Origin: Paracoccaceae bacterium
GTDB taxonomy: Bacteria; Pseudomonadota; Alphaproteobacteria; Rhodobacterales; Rhodobacteraceae
DNA length: 36,057 nucleotides
NCBI GenBank assembly: GCA_014879735.1
Contig: JACSRN010000057.1
Span: forward strand, 1 to 36,057
Direction of reading: 5' to 3'
Part shown: positions 1 through 9,296 of the stretch, in pieces
Position numbering within the stretch: the first letter of the stretch is position 1
Layout: every line of letters begins with the position of its first letter
The notes under the pieces: generated by a model
The model's input: the letters and a program-made list of their open reading frames with translations, nothing else
What the model was told of the DNA's origin: nothing
The model's database searches: none
Program-made: the position numbers and the translations under genes

Positions 1-69
<69 letters not shown>

Positions 70-166
70 GCCGTCGGTGGCGGGGAAATAGTCGAAGGCG
101 GCCGCAGGCGCAACCCCCTTTTCGCGGTGGCTGGACCGTCCTGCGCCGCTGGGGTATGTGAACGGC

Positions 167-358
167 ATGACCCGCCGCCCGCCCCCTGCTGCACCGGAAG
201 GCCGGCCCGCAAAGGCCGGAGCCGGGGCTGCGGCGCGCGACGAGCGGTTGAAGGCCGCGCTCAAGGCCAATATGGCGCGGCGCAAGGCGCAGGTCCGGGG
301 GCGCGCGGCCGCGGCGCAGGCGGCAGACACGGCAGACAACGACACGAAGGACGCATGA
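167..358 (+). CDS. small basic protein of unknown function upstream of murA
   Basis: An ORF of 63 codons ends three bases before the murA start, so the two are probably co-transcribed. I start it at the ATG at 167; an in-frame GTG at 158 would add three residues. The protein is rich in Ala, Arg and Lys and Pro near the N-terminus. A central stretch (DERLKAALKANMARRKAQ) should form an amphipathic helix. There is no signal peptide or membrane segment, and I recognise no domain. Its position and the helical core make it a plausible real gene, but in DNA of this GC content a short open frame is weak evidence alone. Confidence 0.55.
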   Translation: MTRRPPPAAPEGRPAKAGAGAAARDERLKAALKANMARRKAQVRGRAAAAQAADTADNDTKDA

Positions 359-361
359 GGC

Positions 362-1633
362 ATGGATTCTATTCTGGTCAGGGGCAATGGCCCGCTCAGC
401 GGGGAAATCCCGATCGCGGGGGCAAAGAACGCCTGCCTCACGCTGATGCCGGCGACGCTTCTGACCGATGAGCCGCTGACGCTGTCGAACGCGCCGCGGC
501 TGTCGGACATCCAAACCATGACCCAGCTTCTGGCCAGCCTGGGCGCCGAGGTGGCGGCGCTGCAGGACGGGCTGGTGCTGGCGATGTCCTCGCATCGCAT
601 CGACAATCACACCGCCGATTACGACATCGTGCGCAAGATGCGGGCCTCGATCCTGGTGCTGGGGCCGATGCTGGCGCGCGACGGGCATGCCGTCGTCTCG
701 CTGCCGGGCGGCTGCGCGATCGGGGCGCGTCCGGTGGATCTGCATCTTCGCGCGCTGGAGGCGATGGGGGCGGATCTGGATCTGCGCGACGGCTATGTCC
801 ATGCCCGCGCCCCGGGCGGGCGGCTGAAGGGCGCGGTGGTGGACTTTCCCTTCGTCTCGGTCGGCGCCACCGAAAATGCGCTGATGGCGGCAACGCTGGC
901 CAAGGGCACCACGGTGCTGAAAAATGCCGCGCGCGAGCCGGAGATCGTCGATCTTGCGCAATGCCTGCGCAAGATGGGCGCGCAGATCGAAGGCGAGGGC
1001 ACGGCGGAGATCACCGTTCAGGGCGTCGACCGGCTGCGCGGCGCGACGCATCCGGTGGTGGCGGACCGGATCGAGCTGGGCACCTACATGCTGGTGCCCG
1101 CCATCACCGGCGGCGAGGTGGAATGCCTGGGCGGGCGGATCGATCTGGTTGCCGCCTTTGCCGAAAAGCTGGACGAGGCGGGGATTTCCGTCACCGAAAC
1201 CGACCGCGGGCTGAAGGTCGCGCGCAAGAGCGGCCGCATCGGCGCGGTGAATGTGGTAACACAGCCCTTCCCCGGCTTTCCGACCGATCTGCAGGCGCAG
1301 ATGATGGCGCTTCTGTGCACCGCAGACGGCGTCAGCGTGCTGGAGGAGACCATTTTCGAGAACCGCTTCATGCATGCGCCAGAGTTGATGCGGATGGGTG
1401 CGAAGATCGACGTCCATGGCGGGCATGCCACCGTCTCGGGGGTGGAGAAGCTGAAAGGCGCCCGGGTGATGGCAACGGATCTGCGCGCCTCGGTCAGCCT
1501 GATCCTGGCGGCACTGGCCGCCGAGGGCGAGACCCTGGTCAGCCGGGTCTACCATCTCGACCGCGGCTATGAGCGGGTGGAGGAAAAGCTGCGGGCCTGC
1601 GGGGCACAGATCGAACGGGTGAAGGGCGAGTGA
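362..1633 (+). CDS. murA: UDP-N-acetylglucosamine 1-carboxyvinyltransferase (MurA)
   Basis: MurA transfers enolpyruvate from PEP to UDP-GlcNAc, the first committed cytoplasmic step of peptidoglycan synthesis. The 423-residue protein has the usual family length. It shows the N-terminal GAKNACL segment (Lys22-Asn23, substrate binding). The catalytic cysteine is in [15 protein letters not shown] (Cys118; Cys115 in E. coli). The conserved [12 protein letters not shown] segment around residue 305 holds the catalytic Asp, and the C-terminal [19 protein letters not shown] segment is present. Having Cys rather than Asp at the active site predicts fosfomycin sensitivity of the enzyme. The stop codon overlaps the start of the next gene by one base, implying translational coupling. 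Confidence 0.97.
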   Translation: MDSILVRGNGPLSGEIPIAGAKNACLTLMPATLLTDEPLTLSNAPRLSDIQTMTQLLASLGAEVAALQDGLVLAMSSHRIDNHTADYDIVRKMRASILVLGPMLARDGHAVVSLPGGCAIGARPVDLHLRALEAMGADLDLRDGYVHARAPGGRLKGAVVDFPFVSVGATENALMAATLAKGTTVLKNAAREPEIVDLAQCLRKMGAQIEGEGTAEITVQGVDRLRGATHPVVADRIELGTYMLVPAITGGEVECLGGRIDLVAAFAEKLDEAGISVTETDRGLKVARKSGRIGAVNVVTQPFPGFPTDLQAQMMALLCTADGVSVLEETIFENRFMHAPELMRMGAKIDVHGGHATVSGVEKLKGARVMATDLRASVSLILAALAAEGETLVSRVYHLDRGYERVEEKLRACGAQIERVKGE

Positions 1634-2109
1634 TGGCAGACGCACGGTTCGAGGATGGCGACGAGGGTCCGCTGCATCTGATGGCGCAGGCCGAGACGGA
1701 TGTGCCGGTGCTGGCGGCGCTGGTGCAGGATGCGGTGCTGACAGCGGCCGATGTGGTCTTCGACCGCCGCCGCCGGCGCTTTGCCGTGCTGGTCAGCCGC
1801 TTCCGCTGGGAAGACCGGACCGCCGCCGAAGCGCAGGCCCGCCCCTACGAGCGGGTCCGCAGCCTGCTGACGGTGGGGGATGTGCTGGCCGTGCGCTCGC
1901 AGGGGATCAGCCGCGGCAATGGCGATCAGGTGCTGTCGATCCTCGATCTGGTCTGGACCCCCGAGGCCGAGGGTGCAGGCGTCCTGACGCTGGTGCTGGC
2001 GGGTGACGGGGCGGTGGAACTGCGGGTCGAGACGCTGGAACTGGCGCTGGCGGATGTCAGCCGCCCCTACCGCGCGGTCTCGGGAAAGATGCCCGATCAC
2101 GGCGCCTGA
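1633..2109 (+). CDS. DUF2948 family protein
   Basis: This 158-residue protein begins at the ATG whose A is the last base of the murA stop codon; a GTG one codon upstream is possible but less likely. The sequence, with FDRRRRRFAVLVSRFRWED near residues 40-60 and SILDLVWTP near 108, matches the DUF2948 family. In Alphaproteobacteria this family is typically found directly after murA. It has no signal peptide or membrane segment, so it should be cytoplasmic. No function is established that I know of. The overlap with murA suggests shared expression and perhaps a role linked to cell-envelope growth, which is inference only. In many relatives hisD follows, but here the next gene is on the other strand. 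Confidence 0.85.
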   Translation: MADARFEDGDEGPLHLMAQAETDVPVLAALVQDAVLTAADVVFDRRRRRFAVLVSRFRWEDRTAAEAQARPYERVRSLLTVGDVLAVRSQGISRGNGDQVLSILDLVWTPEAEGAGVLTLVLAGDGAVELRVETLELALADVSRPYRAVSGKMPDHGA

Positions 2110-2126
2110 GGCGCCCGCCACACGAT

Positions 2127-2146
2127 CCTGCCCCCCCGGCGGCAGG
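2127..2146 (+). terminator. possible terminator hairpin after the murA-DUF2948 operon
   Basis: CCTGCC at 2127-2132 can pair with GGCAGG at 2141-2146, followed by CTTT. It lies 17 bases after the DUF2948 stop codon. The stem is short and the T-run minimal, so it is a weak intrinsic terminator at best. Confidence 0.35.
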
Positions 2147-2202
2147 CTTTGCCCCGCGCGGGACGGACCTGCCGGTTTTGCCTTCCCCCGATCCGGCGGC
2201 CG

Positions 2203-2470
2203 GCCTGGCCCCGCGCGCCCGCGCGGGACAGGCCAGAACACCAGCGCATAAACTTCGACGGCCTGTCCCGCGCCCGCGTGGGACGGGCATATCTGGAGAT
2301 CACATGTCCGACCCGACCGGAGCCTGTCCCGCGCCCGCGTGGGACGGGCCCTTCCACGGCGAACGGACTTCATCCTTTCACAGCTTGTCCCGCGCCCGGG
2401 CGGGACGGGCTTCGCACCTTCCCCAACGGCGGCAGCGTTGCCGCTTGGTCGCGCGCCCGCGCGGGACGGA
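2203..2470. CRISPR. small orphan CRISPR-like array, type I-E-like repeats, degenerate
   Basis: Five copies of a 28-bp GC-rich near-palindrome start at 2203, 2261, 2322, 2383 and 2443. Copies 2 and 3 are identical, with core GTCCCGCGCCCGCGTGGGAC. Copy 4 differs at three positions. Copies 1 and 5 carry indels and substitutions, as end repeats often do. The shared anchor GCGCCCG falls at 2270, 2331, 2392 and 2453, exactly 61 bp apart; copy 1 is off-register (55 bp). Intervening segments of 32-33 bp are unrelated to each other, and two of them are visibly less GC-rich than the repeats. The 61-bp period and the anchor offset match E. coli type I-E repeats. A sixth, loop-deleted copy may lie at 2146-2168. 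No cas gene is in the window. Alternatives are a cluster of palindromic (REP-like) elements or bidirectional terminators between convergent genes. The rest of the gap, 2471-2736, shows nothing I recognise. Confidence 0.6.
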
Positions 2471-2736
2471 TCCCGGACCGGCCCCGGCCAGGCGGCGCGG
2501 GCCAGGGGAGGGATTCGCGGCGGATGCCGGCGGCCGGACCCCGCGGCGCGGGCGTCACCGACATTGCCGGATACTGCCCGGCGCTGCCCCGCCTGCCCCG
2601 CCACGGCCCGCAGGTGAAGGGTCGGCCCGCCGCCCGACTCCGGCCCCGCCCCCGGCGCAGGGCGCAAAGACCGGGCAACGGCTTCCACCGGCCGAAACGG
2701 CGGCGCGGATCCTGACCAGCCGGCCCCCCGGGGCAC

Positions 2737-4170
2737 CTAGTCCAGATAGGCGCGCAGCGTGGCCCTGGTCCCATCGGCCCAGAGCCGCTGCAGCCAGCGC
2801 GCGAAGGCCGCGGAGAAGCGGGCATTTCCGGCAAGCCCGCCATAGACCGAGGTCATCTCCAGCCAGGCCTGCGGCCGCAGCCGGGCGGCAGCCGCCCGCG
2901 CGGTCAGCGCCTCCCAGTCGGGGTCGTTGGGTGCGATCACGGCACCGCTGTCGGTGGTTGCAGCGCAATAGCGGCACCACAGCGCCGAGACCAGCGCCAG
3001 CCCCTCGACCGGACCGCCGGCCGCCAGCGCATCGCGAAGCGACGGCAGGATGAACTTCGGCTGCCGGTTCGATCCGTCGAAACACAGCCTGCGCTCGGTA
3101 TCGGCAATCTCGGGATTGGAAAACCGCGCGCGGATCAGCCTGTAATAGGCCGCGATGTCGGTGCCGGGAACGGGCGGCACATAGGGGATCACCTCCTCGG
3201 CCTCGACCCGGTCGAGAAAGGCAGAGATCAGCGGATCGGCCATCGCCTCGTGCACATGCTCGATCTCCATCAGCCCGCCGGGATAGGCGATGATCGCATG
3301 CCCGCCGTTCAGGATGCGGATCTTCATCGTCTCATAGGCATGGACATGATCCGAGAAGGTGACGCCCACCCGGTCCAGCGCCGGGCGGCCGGCGGGGAAA
3401 TTGTCCTCGACCACCCATTGCCGGAACGGCTCGCAGGTGACGGGGACCGGGTCGGCAAGGCCGAAGCTGGCCGCCATCTCCCGCTCGCGCGGGCCAGTCG
3501 CCGGGGTGATGCGGTCGACCATGGCATTGGGAAAGGCCACGTTCGCCGCGATCCATCCGGCCAGTTCGGGATCGGACAGCCGGGCCAGCCCGGTGACGGC
3601 ATTGCGCGTGACCAGCCCGTTCGAGGGCAGGTTGTCGCAGCACATCACGGTGAAGGGCGGCGTGCCGGCGGCGCGGCGGGCCTTCAGCGCGGCCAGGATG
3701 GCACCGAAGGCCGTGGCCGGCCGGTCGGGGGTCCGGGCATCCGCCACGATCTCGGGCGCGGAGGGATCGAAGGCGCCGCTGCGGGCATCGATGAAATAGC
3801 CGCCCTCGGTGACGGTCAGGCTGACGATGCGGATCGACGGCAGGCTCATCGCCGCGATCAGGCTGCGGTTGTCGGGCTCGACCGGCAGGAAGTCGATCAT
3901 CGCGCCGACGCGACGGCAACTGCGACCGGCCGGATCAAGCTCGATCACCGTCGACAGGCAGTCCTGCGCCCGCAGCGCATCGCGCATCGCCGCATCGGGC
4001 GCACGCACCCCGGCGCCAAGGATCGCCCAGTCGTGCCCCTGCCCCAGGTTGAACAGGTCGTCGAGATAGACGGCCATATGCGCGCGGTGAAAATTGCCCA
4101 GCCCGATATGGACGATGCCCGGCGTCAGACGGCTGCGGTCGTAGGCCGGAAGTGCTGCGGTCCTCTCCAT
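2737..4170 (-). CDS. mtlK: mannitol 2-dehydrogenase (polyol dehydrogenase)
   Basis: This enzyme oxidises D-mannitol to D-fructose with NAD+, and family members also accept D-arabinitol and related polyols. The 477-residue length equals that expected for Rhodobacter MtlK. The N-terminal Rossmann segment reads IVHIGLGNFHRAH (residues 19-31). The catalytic signature of this long-chain dehydrogenase family, KxxxxNxxH, is Lys283, Asn288, His291 in MKIRILNGGH. I chose the ATG at 4170, one base after the smoS stop codon (TGAGATG); an upstream ATG would bury the start in smoS. It is the last gene of the polyol operon. Xylulokinase and fructokinase genes reported after it in Rhodobacter sphaeroides are absent here. 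Confidence 0.93.
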   Translation of the reverse strand: MERTAALPAYDRSRLTPGIVHIGLGNFHRAHMAVYLDDLFNLGQGHDWAILGAGVRAPDAAMRDALRAQDCLSTVIELDPAGRSCRRVGAMIDFLPVEPDNRSLIAAMSLPSIRIVSLTVTEGGYFIDARSGAFDPSAPEIVADARTPDRPATAFGAILAALKARRAAGTPPFTVMCCDNLPSNGLVTRNAVTGLARLSDPELAGWIAANVAFPNAMVDRITPATGPREREMAASFGLADPVPVTCEPFRQWVVEDNFPAGRPALDRVGVTFSDHVHAYETMKIRILNGGHAIIAYPGGLMEIEHVHEAMADPLISAFLDRVEAEEVIPYVPPVPGTDIAAYYRLIRARFSNPEIADTERRLCFDGSNRQPKFILPSLRDALAAGGPVEGLALVSALWCRYCAATTDSGAVIAPNDPDWEALTARAAAARLRPQAWLEMTSVYGGLAGNARFSAAFARWLQRLWADGTRATLRAYLD

Positions 4171-4171
4171 C

Positions 4172-4938
4172 TCAGGCCATCCAGTTGCCGCCGTCCACGC
4201 CGAAGCACTGGGCGACGATGTAATCGGCATCCGGCGTGGCGAGGAACACCGCCATGCCGGTCAGGTCGGCCGCCGTCGCCATGCGCCCGAACGGCACCGC
4301 ACGGCCGACTTCCTGCTTCTTCTGCCCCGGAGGCTTGCCCTCGTAGCGGGCGAAGAATGCATCCACCCCATCCCAGTGTTCGCCGTCCACCACCCCCGGG
4401 GCGATGGCATTGACGTTGATGCCGTGGGCGATCAGGTTCAGCCCGGCGCTTTGCGTCAGGCTGATGACCGCCGCCTTGCTGGCGCAATAGACCGCAACCA
4501 GCGATTCGCCCCGGCGCCCGGCCTGGCTGGCCATGTTGATGATCTTGCCGCCCTGCCCCTGCGCGATCATCTGCCGGGCGGCGGCCTGCATGCAGAACAG
4601 CGTGCCCGCCACATTCACCGCAAACAGCCGATCGTAGTCGGTGCGGGCAATCTCGGCGATGGGGGCGGCCGAAAACAGCGCGGCATTGTTGACCAGGATG
4701 TCCAGCCGCCCCAGCTCTGCCACCGCCGCCGCGAACCCTGCGTCGATGCTGTCCTGCCGGGTGACATCCATGTCCACCGCCATCGCCTGCGGCCCGAGGT
4801 TCCGCGCGGCGGCCCGGACCGCCTCGCCGTTCACATCGGCCAGCGCCACGCGGGCGCCCTCGGCAATATAGGCGCGGGCGAATTCCAGCCCGATCCCCCG
4901 CGCCGCGCCGGTGATCAGCGCGCATTTTCCCTGAAGTT

Positions 4939-4942
<4 letters not shown>
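4172..4942 (-). CDS. smoS: sorbitol dehydrogenase, short-chain dehydrogenase/reductase
   Basis: This 256-residue short-chain dehydrogenase is predicted to oxidise sorbitol to fructose (and galactitol to tagatose) with NAD+, as the Rhodobacter sphaeroides enzyme of the same length and operon position does. It shows the cofactor motif TGAARGIG (11-18), NNAA (85-88), and the catalytic Ser139, Tyr152, Lys156 (YCASK). The C-terminal [11 protein letters not shown] is typical of the family. The start codon overlaps the smoK stop by four bases (ATGA), and mtlK begins one base after its stop, so translation is coupled across all three. A longer upstream reading frame was discarded because it runs through the 3' end of smoK. 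Confidence 0.93.
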
Positions 4943-5937
<995 letters not shown>

Positions 5938-5944
5938 GGGTCCC

Positions 5945-6775
5945 TCACTTCACGGCGCCGAAGGTCAAGCCGCGGACGAGTTGTTTCTGGCTGAACCAGC
6001 CGAGGATCAGGATCGGCGCGATGGCCATGGCCGAGGCCGCCGACAGTTTCGCGTAGAACAGGCCCTGCGGCGCCGAGAAGCTGGCGATGAAGGCCGACAG
6101 CGGCGCCGCCCGGACGGTGGTCAGCGTGATGGTCCAGAACGCCTCGTTCCAGGCCAGGATGACGTTCAGCAGCAGTGTCGAGGCGATGCCCGGCACGGCC
6201 ATCGGCGTCAGCACATGGACGATCTCGTTCCAGAGGCTGGCGCCGTCCATCCGCGCCGCTTCCAGGATCTCGCCGGGGATTTCCTTGAAATAGGTGTAGA
6301 GCATCCAGACAATGATCGGCAGGTTCATCAGCATCAGCGCCAGGACAAGGCCGATGCGGGTATCGAACAGCCCGGTCTTCTGGAAGACCAGGTAGAGCGG
6401 AACCATCACCGCCACCGCCGGCATCATCTTGGTCGACAGCATCCACATCAGCAGATCCTTGGTGCGCCGGCCGGGCACGAAGGCCATGGACCAGGCCGCC
6501 GGAATGGCCAGCGCCAACCCCAACAGCGTGGATCCGACCGAGATCACGACCGAATTCCAGAAGAAGCGGGGATAGTCCGACCGGGCCCAGACCTCGGCAT
6601 AATTCTCGGTCGTCCAGTCGGCGGTGAACAACTGCGGCGGCGAGGCGACGGCCGAGGCTTCGGTCTTGAAGCTGGTCAGGATCATCCACAGCACGGGAAA
6701 GAAGATCAGCAACGCCACGCCCCAGGCGGCGATGGTGGTGATCAGCATGCGGCGGGGGGAATGGGCGCGGGCCAT
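5945..6775 (-). CDS. smoG: polyol ABC transporter permease (MalG type)
   Basis: This inner-membrane permease of 276 residues has six predicted membrane helices, the first at about residues 12-32 ([20 protein letters not shown]). The cytoplasmic EAA loop that docks the ATPase is [20 protein letters not shown], near residue 180. The size and the C-terminal sequence place it in the MalG-like carbohydrate-uptake family. It pairs with the smoF product to form the channel. It lies ten bases after smoF and seven before smoK in the polyol operon. Confidence 0.92.
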   Translation of the reverse strand: MARAHSPRRMLITTIAAWGVALLIFFPVLWMILTSFKTEASAVASPPQLFTADWTTENYAEVWARSDYPRFFWNSVVISVGSTLLGLALAIPAAWSMAFVPGRRTKDLLMWMLSTKMMPAVAVMVPLYLVFQKTGLFDTRIGLVLALMLMNLPIIVWMLYTYFKEIPGEILEAARMDGASLWNEIVHVLTPMAVPGIASTLLLNVILAWNEAFWTITLTTVRAAPLSAFIASFSAPQGLFYAKLSAASAMAIAPILILGWFSQKQLVRGLTFGAVK

Positions 6776-6785
6776 GGGTCGGTCC

Positions 6786-7658
6786 TCAGCTGTCGAGATG
6801 GCGGCCGATGCCGCGCATCAGGAAATAGGCAATGATATTCGCCAGGATCACCGCGATGATGCCCCCGGCCGCGGCACGGCCGATATCCTTCGCCACGATG
6901 GCCTGTTTGAAGATCATGTAGGGAAGCGTGGTCGATGCCGATCCGGGGCCGCCCTGGGTGGTGGTGAAGATCTCGCCGAAGATCCCCAGCAGGAAGATGG
7001 TCTGGATCAGGATCACCACGGTGATGGCGCGGGTCAGATGCGGCAGGATGATGTAGCGGAAGCGGCCGAAGGCGCCGGCGCCGTCCATCTCGGCCGCCTC
7101 CAGCTGCTCGGGCGACAGCGATTGCAACGCGGTCAGCAGGATCAGCGTGGCAAAGGGCAGCCATTCCCAGGCAACGATGCCGATCACCGACATCATCGGA
7201 TAGCTTTCCAGAAACAGGATCGGCTCGGCCCCCAGCCCGCGGGCCAGCGCGGCAAACAGCCCGTTCTGGGGATGCATGAACAGGTTTTCCCAGATCGAGG
7301 CGGCAACCGGCGGCATCACGAAGAACGGCGCGATGACCAGGATGCGCAGCACGCCCTGCCCCTTCACCGGCTGGTCGATCAGCAGCGCGATCAGGATGCC
7401 GAAGACGATGGTCAGCGCCAGCACCCCGCCCACCAGCGCCAATGTGTTGGCGATGGCCTGCCAGAAATCGGGAGATCGGAAGAACCACAGGTAATTGGTG
7501 AACCCGACCCAGCCGCTGCGGTCGGGCGACAGCAGGCGGTACAGGCGGAACGAATAATACAGCGTCATCGCCAGCGGCACGGCCATCCAGACGAACAGGA
7601 CGAAGACCGAGGGCGCGACCATCAGGCGCGCGGCGAGACGGCTGGACTGCGTGGCCAT
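6786..7658 (-). CDS. smoF: polyol ABC transporter permease (MalF type)
   Basis: This is the second inner-membrane permease, 290 residues. An N-terminal helix at about 15-35 (PSVFVLFVWMAVPLAMTLYY) is followed by further helices. The EAA loop EAAEMDGAGAFGRFRYIILP lies near residue 195. It belongs to the MalF/UgpA-type carbohydrate permeases and forms the channel with SmoG. It is separated from smoE by 215 bases containing hairpins and a tandem repeat, the largest gap inside the operon. Lower expression than the binding protein is therefore likely. Confidence 0.92.
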   Translation of the reverse strand: MATQSSRLAARLMVAPSVFVLFVWMAVPLAMTLYYSFRLYRLLSPDRSGWVGFTNYLWFFRSPDFWQAIANTLALVGGVLALTIVFGILIALLIDQPVKGQGVLRILVIAPFFVMPPVAASIWENLFMHPQNGLFAALARGLGAEPILFLESYPMMSVIGIVAWEWLPFATLILLTALQSLSPEQLEAAEMDGAGAFGRFRYIILPHLTRAITVVILIQTIFLLGIFGEIFTTTQGGPGSASTTLPYMIFKQAIVAKDIGRAAAGGIIAVILANIIAYFLMRGIGRHLDS

Positions 7659-7736
7659 GGGGGCAACTCCGAGATCGGGAAACCGGCATTGCGGGGCGCA
7701 GGGGCATGCGCGGACCGGAGGCGGAGAAAACGGTTC

Positions 7737-7771
7737 GGGCCGGCGATGGTGGGGCCGGCGATGGTGGGGCC
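7737..7771. repeat. 15-bp tandem duplication in the smoE-smoF gap
   Basis: GGGCCGGCGATGGTG occurs at 7737-7751 and again, perfectly, at 7752-7766, followed by a partial third copy GGGCC. It lies in the non-coding gap between smoE and smoF. It may be a replication-slippage product or part of a structured intercistronic RNA. Confidence 0.85.
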
Positions 7772-7830
7772 TGCGGGCGCCGGAAGGGGCTCCGCGGGCG
7801 CCTCCACCCGCGGGCCGGTAGGAACGAAGG

Positions 7831-7862
7831 GGGGCGCGGGCCGCAGAGGGCGGCCCCGCCCC
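7831..7862 (-). promoter_or_regulatory. intercistronic hairpin just after smoE
   Basis: The arms 7831-7843 and 7851-7862 pair as 5 bp plus 6 bp around a small internal loop, closing a seven-base loop. It begins 11 bases after the smoE stop codon in the transcript. Stable hairpins after the binding-protein gene are a known way for ABC operons such as malEFG to keep binding-protein mRNA in excess of permease mRNA. No T-run follows, so partial termination or 3'-end protection is more likely than full termination. Confidence 0.55.
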
Positions 7863-7873
7863 GGGGGCGCCGG

Positions 7874-9184
7874 CTACTGGATGTAGCCCGCCGCCGTCAT
7901 CTCGTCGGTCACGATGCTCTGCGCCTCGGCCAGCGCATCATCGGCGGATTTCTGGCCGGCCAGCGCCGCCGAGAAGATCTCGCCCACCGTGGTGCCCAGG
8001 CCCTGGAACTCGGGGATCGCCACGAACTGCACGCCCACATAGGGCACGGGCTTGACGGTCGGCGCGTTCGGATCGGCCGAGTTGATCGAGTCGAGCGTCA
8101 TCTTGGCGAAGGGAACCTTCTGGTATTCCGGGTTCTCGTAGAGCGAGGTGCGGGTGCCGGGGGGCACATTGGCCCAGCCCTCGCGCGAGGCGACAAGGGC
8201 GAGGTAGTCCTTGTCCGTCGCCCAGTCGATGAAGGTCTTGGCGGCTTCCTGCTTCTGGCTGGAGGCCGGGATCGCCAGCGACCAGGCCCAGAGCCAGTTG
8301 CCGCGCTTGCCAAGCCCGTTGTCGGGGGCAAGGGCGAAGGCGACGTGATCGGCCACGGTCGAATCCTTGCCGGTGACGAAGGACGCCGCAACCGTGGCGT
8401 CGATCCACATGCCGCAATGGCCCTGCTGGAACAGCGTCAGATTCTCGTTGAAACCATTGTTCGAGGCCCCGGGCGGACCGTATTCGTTCATCAGGTGCAG
8501 ATAGGTGTCCAGCGTCGCCTTCCATTCCGGCTGGTCGAACTGCGGCACCCAGGCCTCATCGAACCAGCGGGCGCCAAAGGAATTGGACATGGCCGTCAGG
8601 AAGGCCATGTTCTCGCCCCAGCCGGCCTTGCCGCGCAGGCAGATGCCGTATTGTTCCTTGGCCTTGTCGGTCATCGCGGCCGCAGCCTTCTCGATGTCGG
8701 CCCAGGTCGGCGCATCGGGCATGGTCAGGCCGGCGGCATCCATCAGATCCTTGCGGTACATGACCATCGAGCTTTCGCCGTAGAACGGCGCGGCAAAGAG
8801 GTTGCCGTCGACCGTCAGCCCGCCGCGGATCGCCGGCAGCAGATCGTCCACGTCATAATCGGCCGGCAGGTCGTTCAGACTGACCAGCCAGTTCTGCTTG
8901 CCCCAGATCGGTACCTCATAGGTGCCGATCGTCATCACATCGTACTGGCCGCCGCCGGTGGCGATGTCGGTCGTCACGTTCTGGCGCAGGACGTTTTCCT
9001 CCAGCGTCACCCACTCGACCTTGATGTCGGGGTTCTTGGCATAGAAGTCGTCCATCAGGCCCTGCATGCGGATCATGTCGCCATTGTTCACGGTGGCGAC
9101 GGTGATCGTGGTTTCGGCCAATGCGGCACCCGCCAGGGCAAGCGCGACCGACCCGCCCAACAGGGCGCGGAGCGTCAGTGTCAT
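7874..9184 (-). CDS. smoE: periplasmic sorbitol/mannitol-binding protein
   Basis: This extracellular solute-binding protein (family 1) captures polyols for the SmoFGK transporter. The 436 residues match the expected SmoE length. A signal peptide of about 23 residues ends at ALA (MTLTLRALLGGSVALALAG..., cleavage before Glu24). I chose the ATG at 9184, which has GGGAGG eight bases upstream; the longer frame lacks this site and would hide the signal peptide. The mature protein carries the usual ATVNNGDM start and mid-protein FIDWATDKDY region. It is the first gene of the transport operon and has a probable operator directly upstream. Confidence 0.94.
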   Translation of the reverse strand: MTLTLRALLGGSVALALAGAALAETTITVATVNNGDMIRMQGLMDDFYAKNPDIKVEWVTLEENVLRQNVTTDIATGGGQYDVMTIGTYEVPIWGKQNWLVSLNDLPADYDVDDLLPAIRGGLTVDGNLFAAPFYGESSMVMYRKDLMDAAGLTMPDAPTWADIEKAAAAMTDKAKEQYGICLRGKAGWGENMAFLTAMSNSFGARWFDEAWVPQFDQPEWKATLDTYLHLMNEYGPPGASNNGFNENLTLFQQGHCGMWIDATVAASFVTGKDSTVADHVAFALAPDNGLGKRGNWLWAWSLAIPASSQKQEAAKTFIDWATDKDYLALVASREGWANVPPGTRTSLYENPEYQKVPFAKMTLDSINSADPNAPTVKPVPYVGVQFVAIPEFQGLGTTVGEIFSAALAGQKSADDALAEAQSIVTDEMTAAGYIQ

Positions 9185-9204
9185 TGTTGAACCTCCCAAA
9201 CTGC

Positions 9205-9239
9205 GTGAGCAATTCATCGCATTACGGTCAAATGCTCAC
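9205..9239. promoter_or_regulatory. probable operator upstream of smoE
   Basis: GTGAGCAATT (9205-9214) and AAATGCTCAC (9230-9239) form an inverted repeat with 7-bp perfect inner arms (GTGAGCA/TGCTCAC) centred about 38 bases before the smoE start codon. It is in the only sizeable gap (112 bp) between the regulator and smoE. A TTGACG hexamer (minus strand, 9253-9258) lies just upstream and could be a -35 element; I see no clear -10. The likely ligand is the SorC-family regulator encoded next door. This is inference from position and symmetry. Confidence 0.5.
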
Positions 9240-9296
9240 AAACATGTCAGTTCGTCAATCCCCCTCTTGCAGGGCAACCGCCGGGGCCGGCGGCGC

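Noticed and set aside
2178-3053. Long frames crossing the repeat array
   Set aside because: They read through palindromic repeats and into mtlK antisense; no ribosome site or domain.
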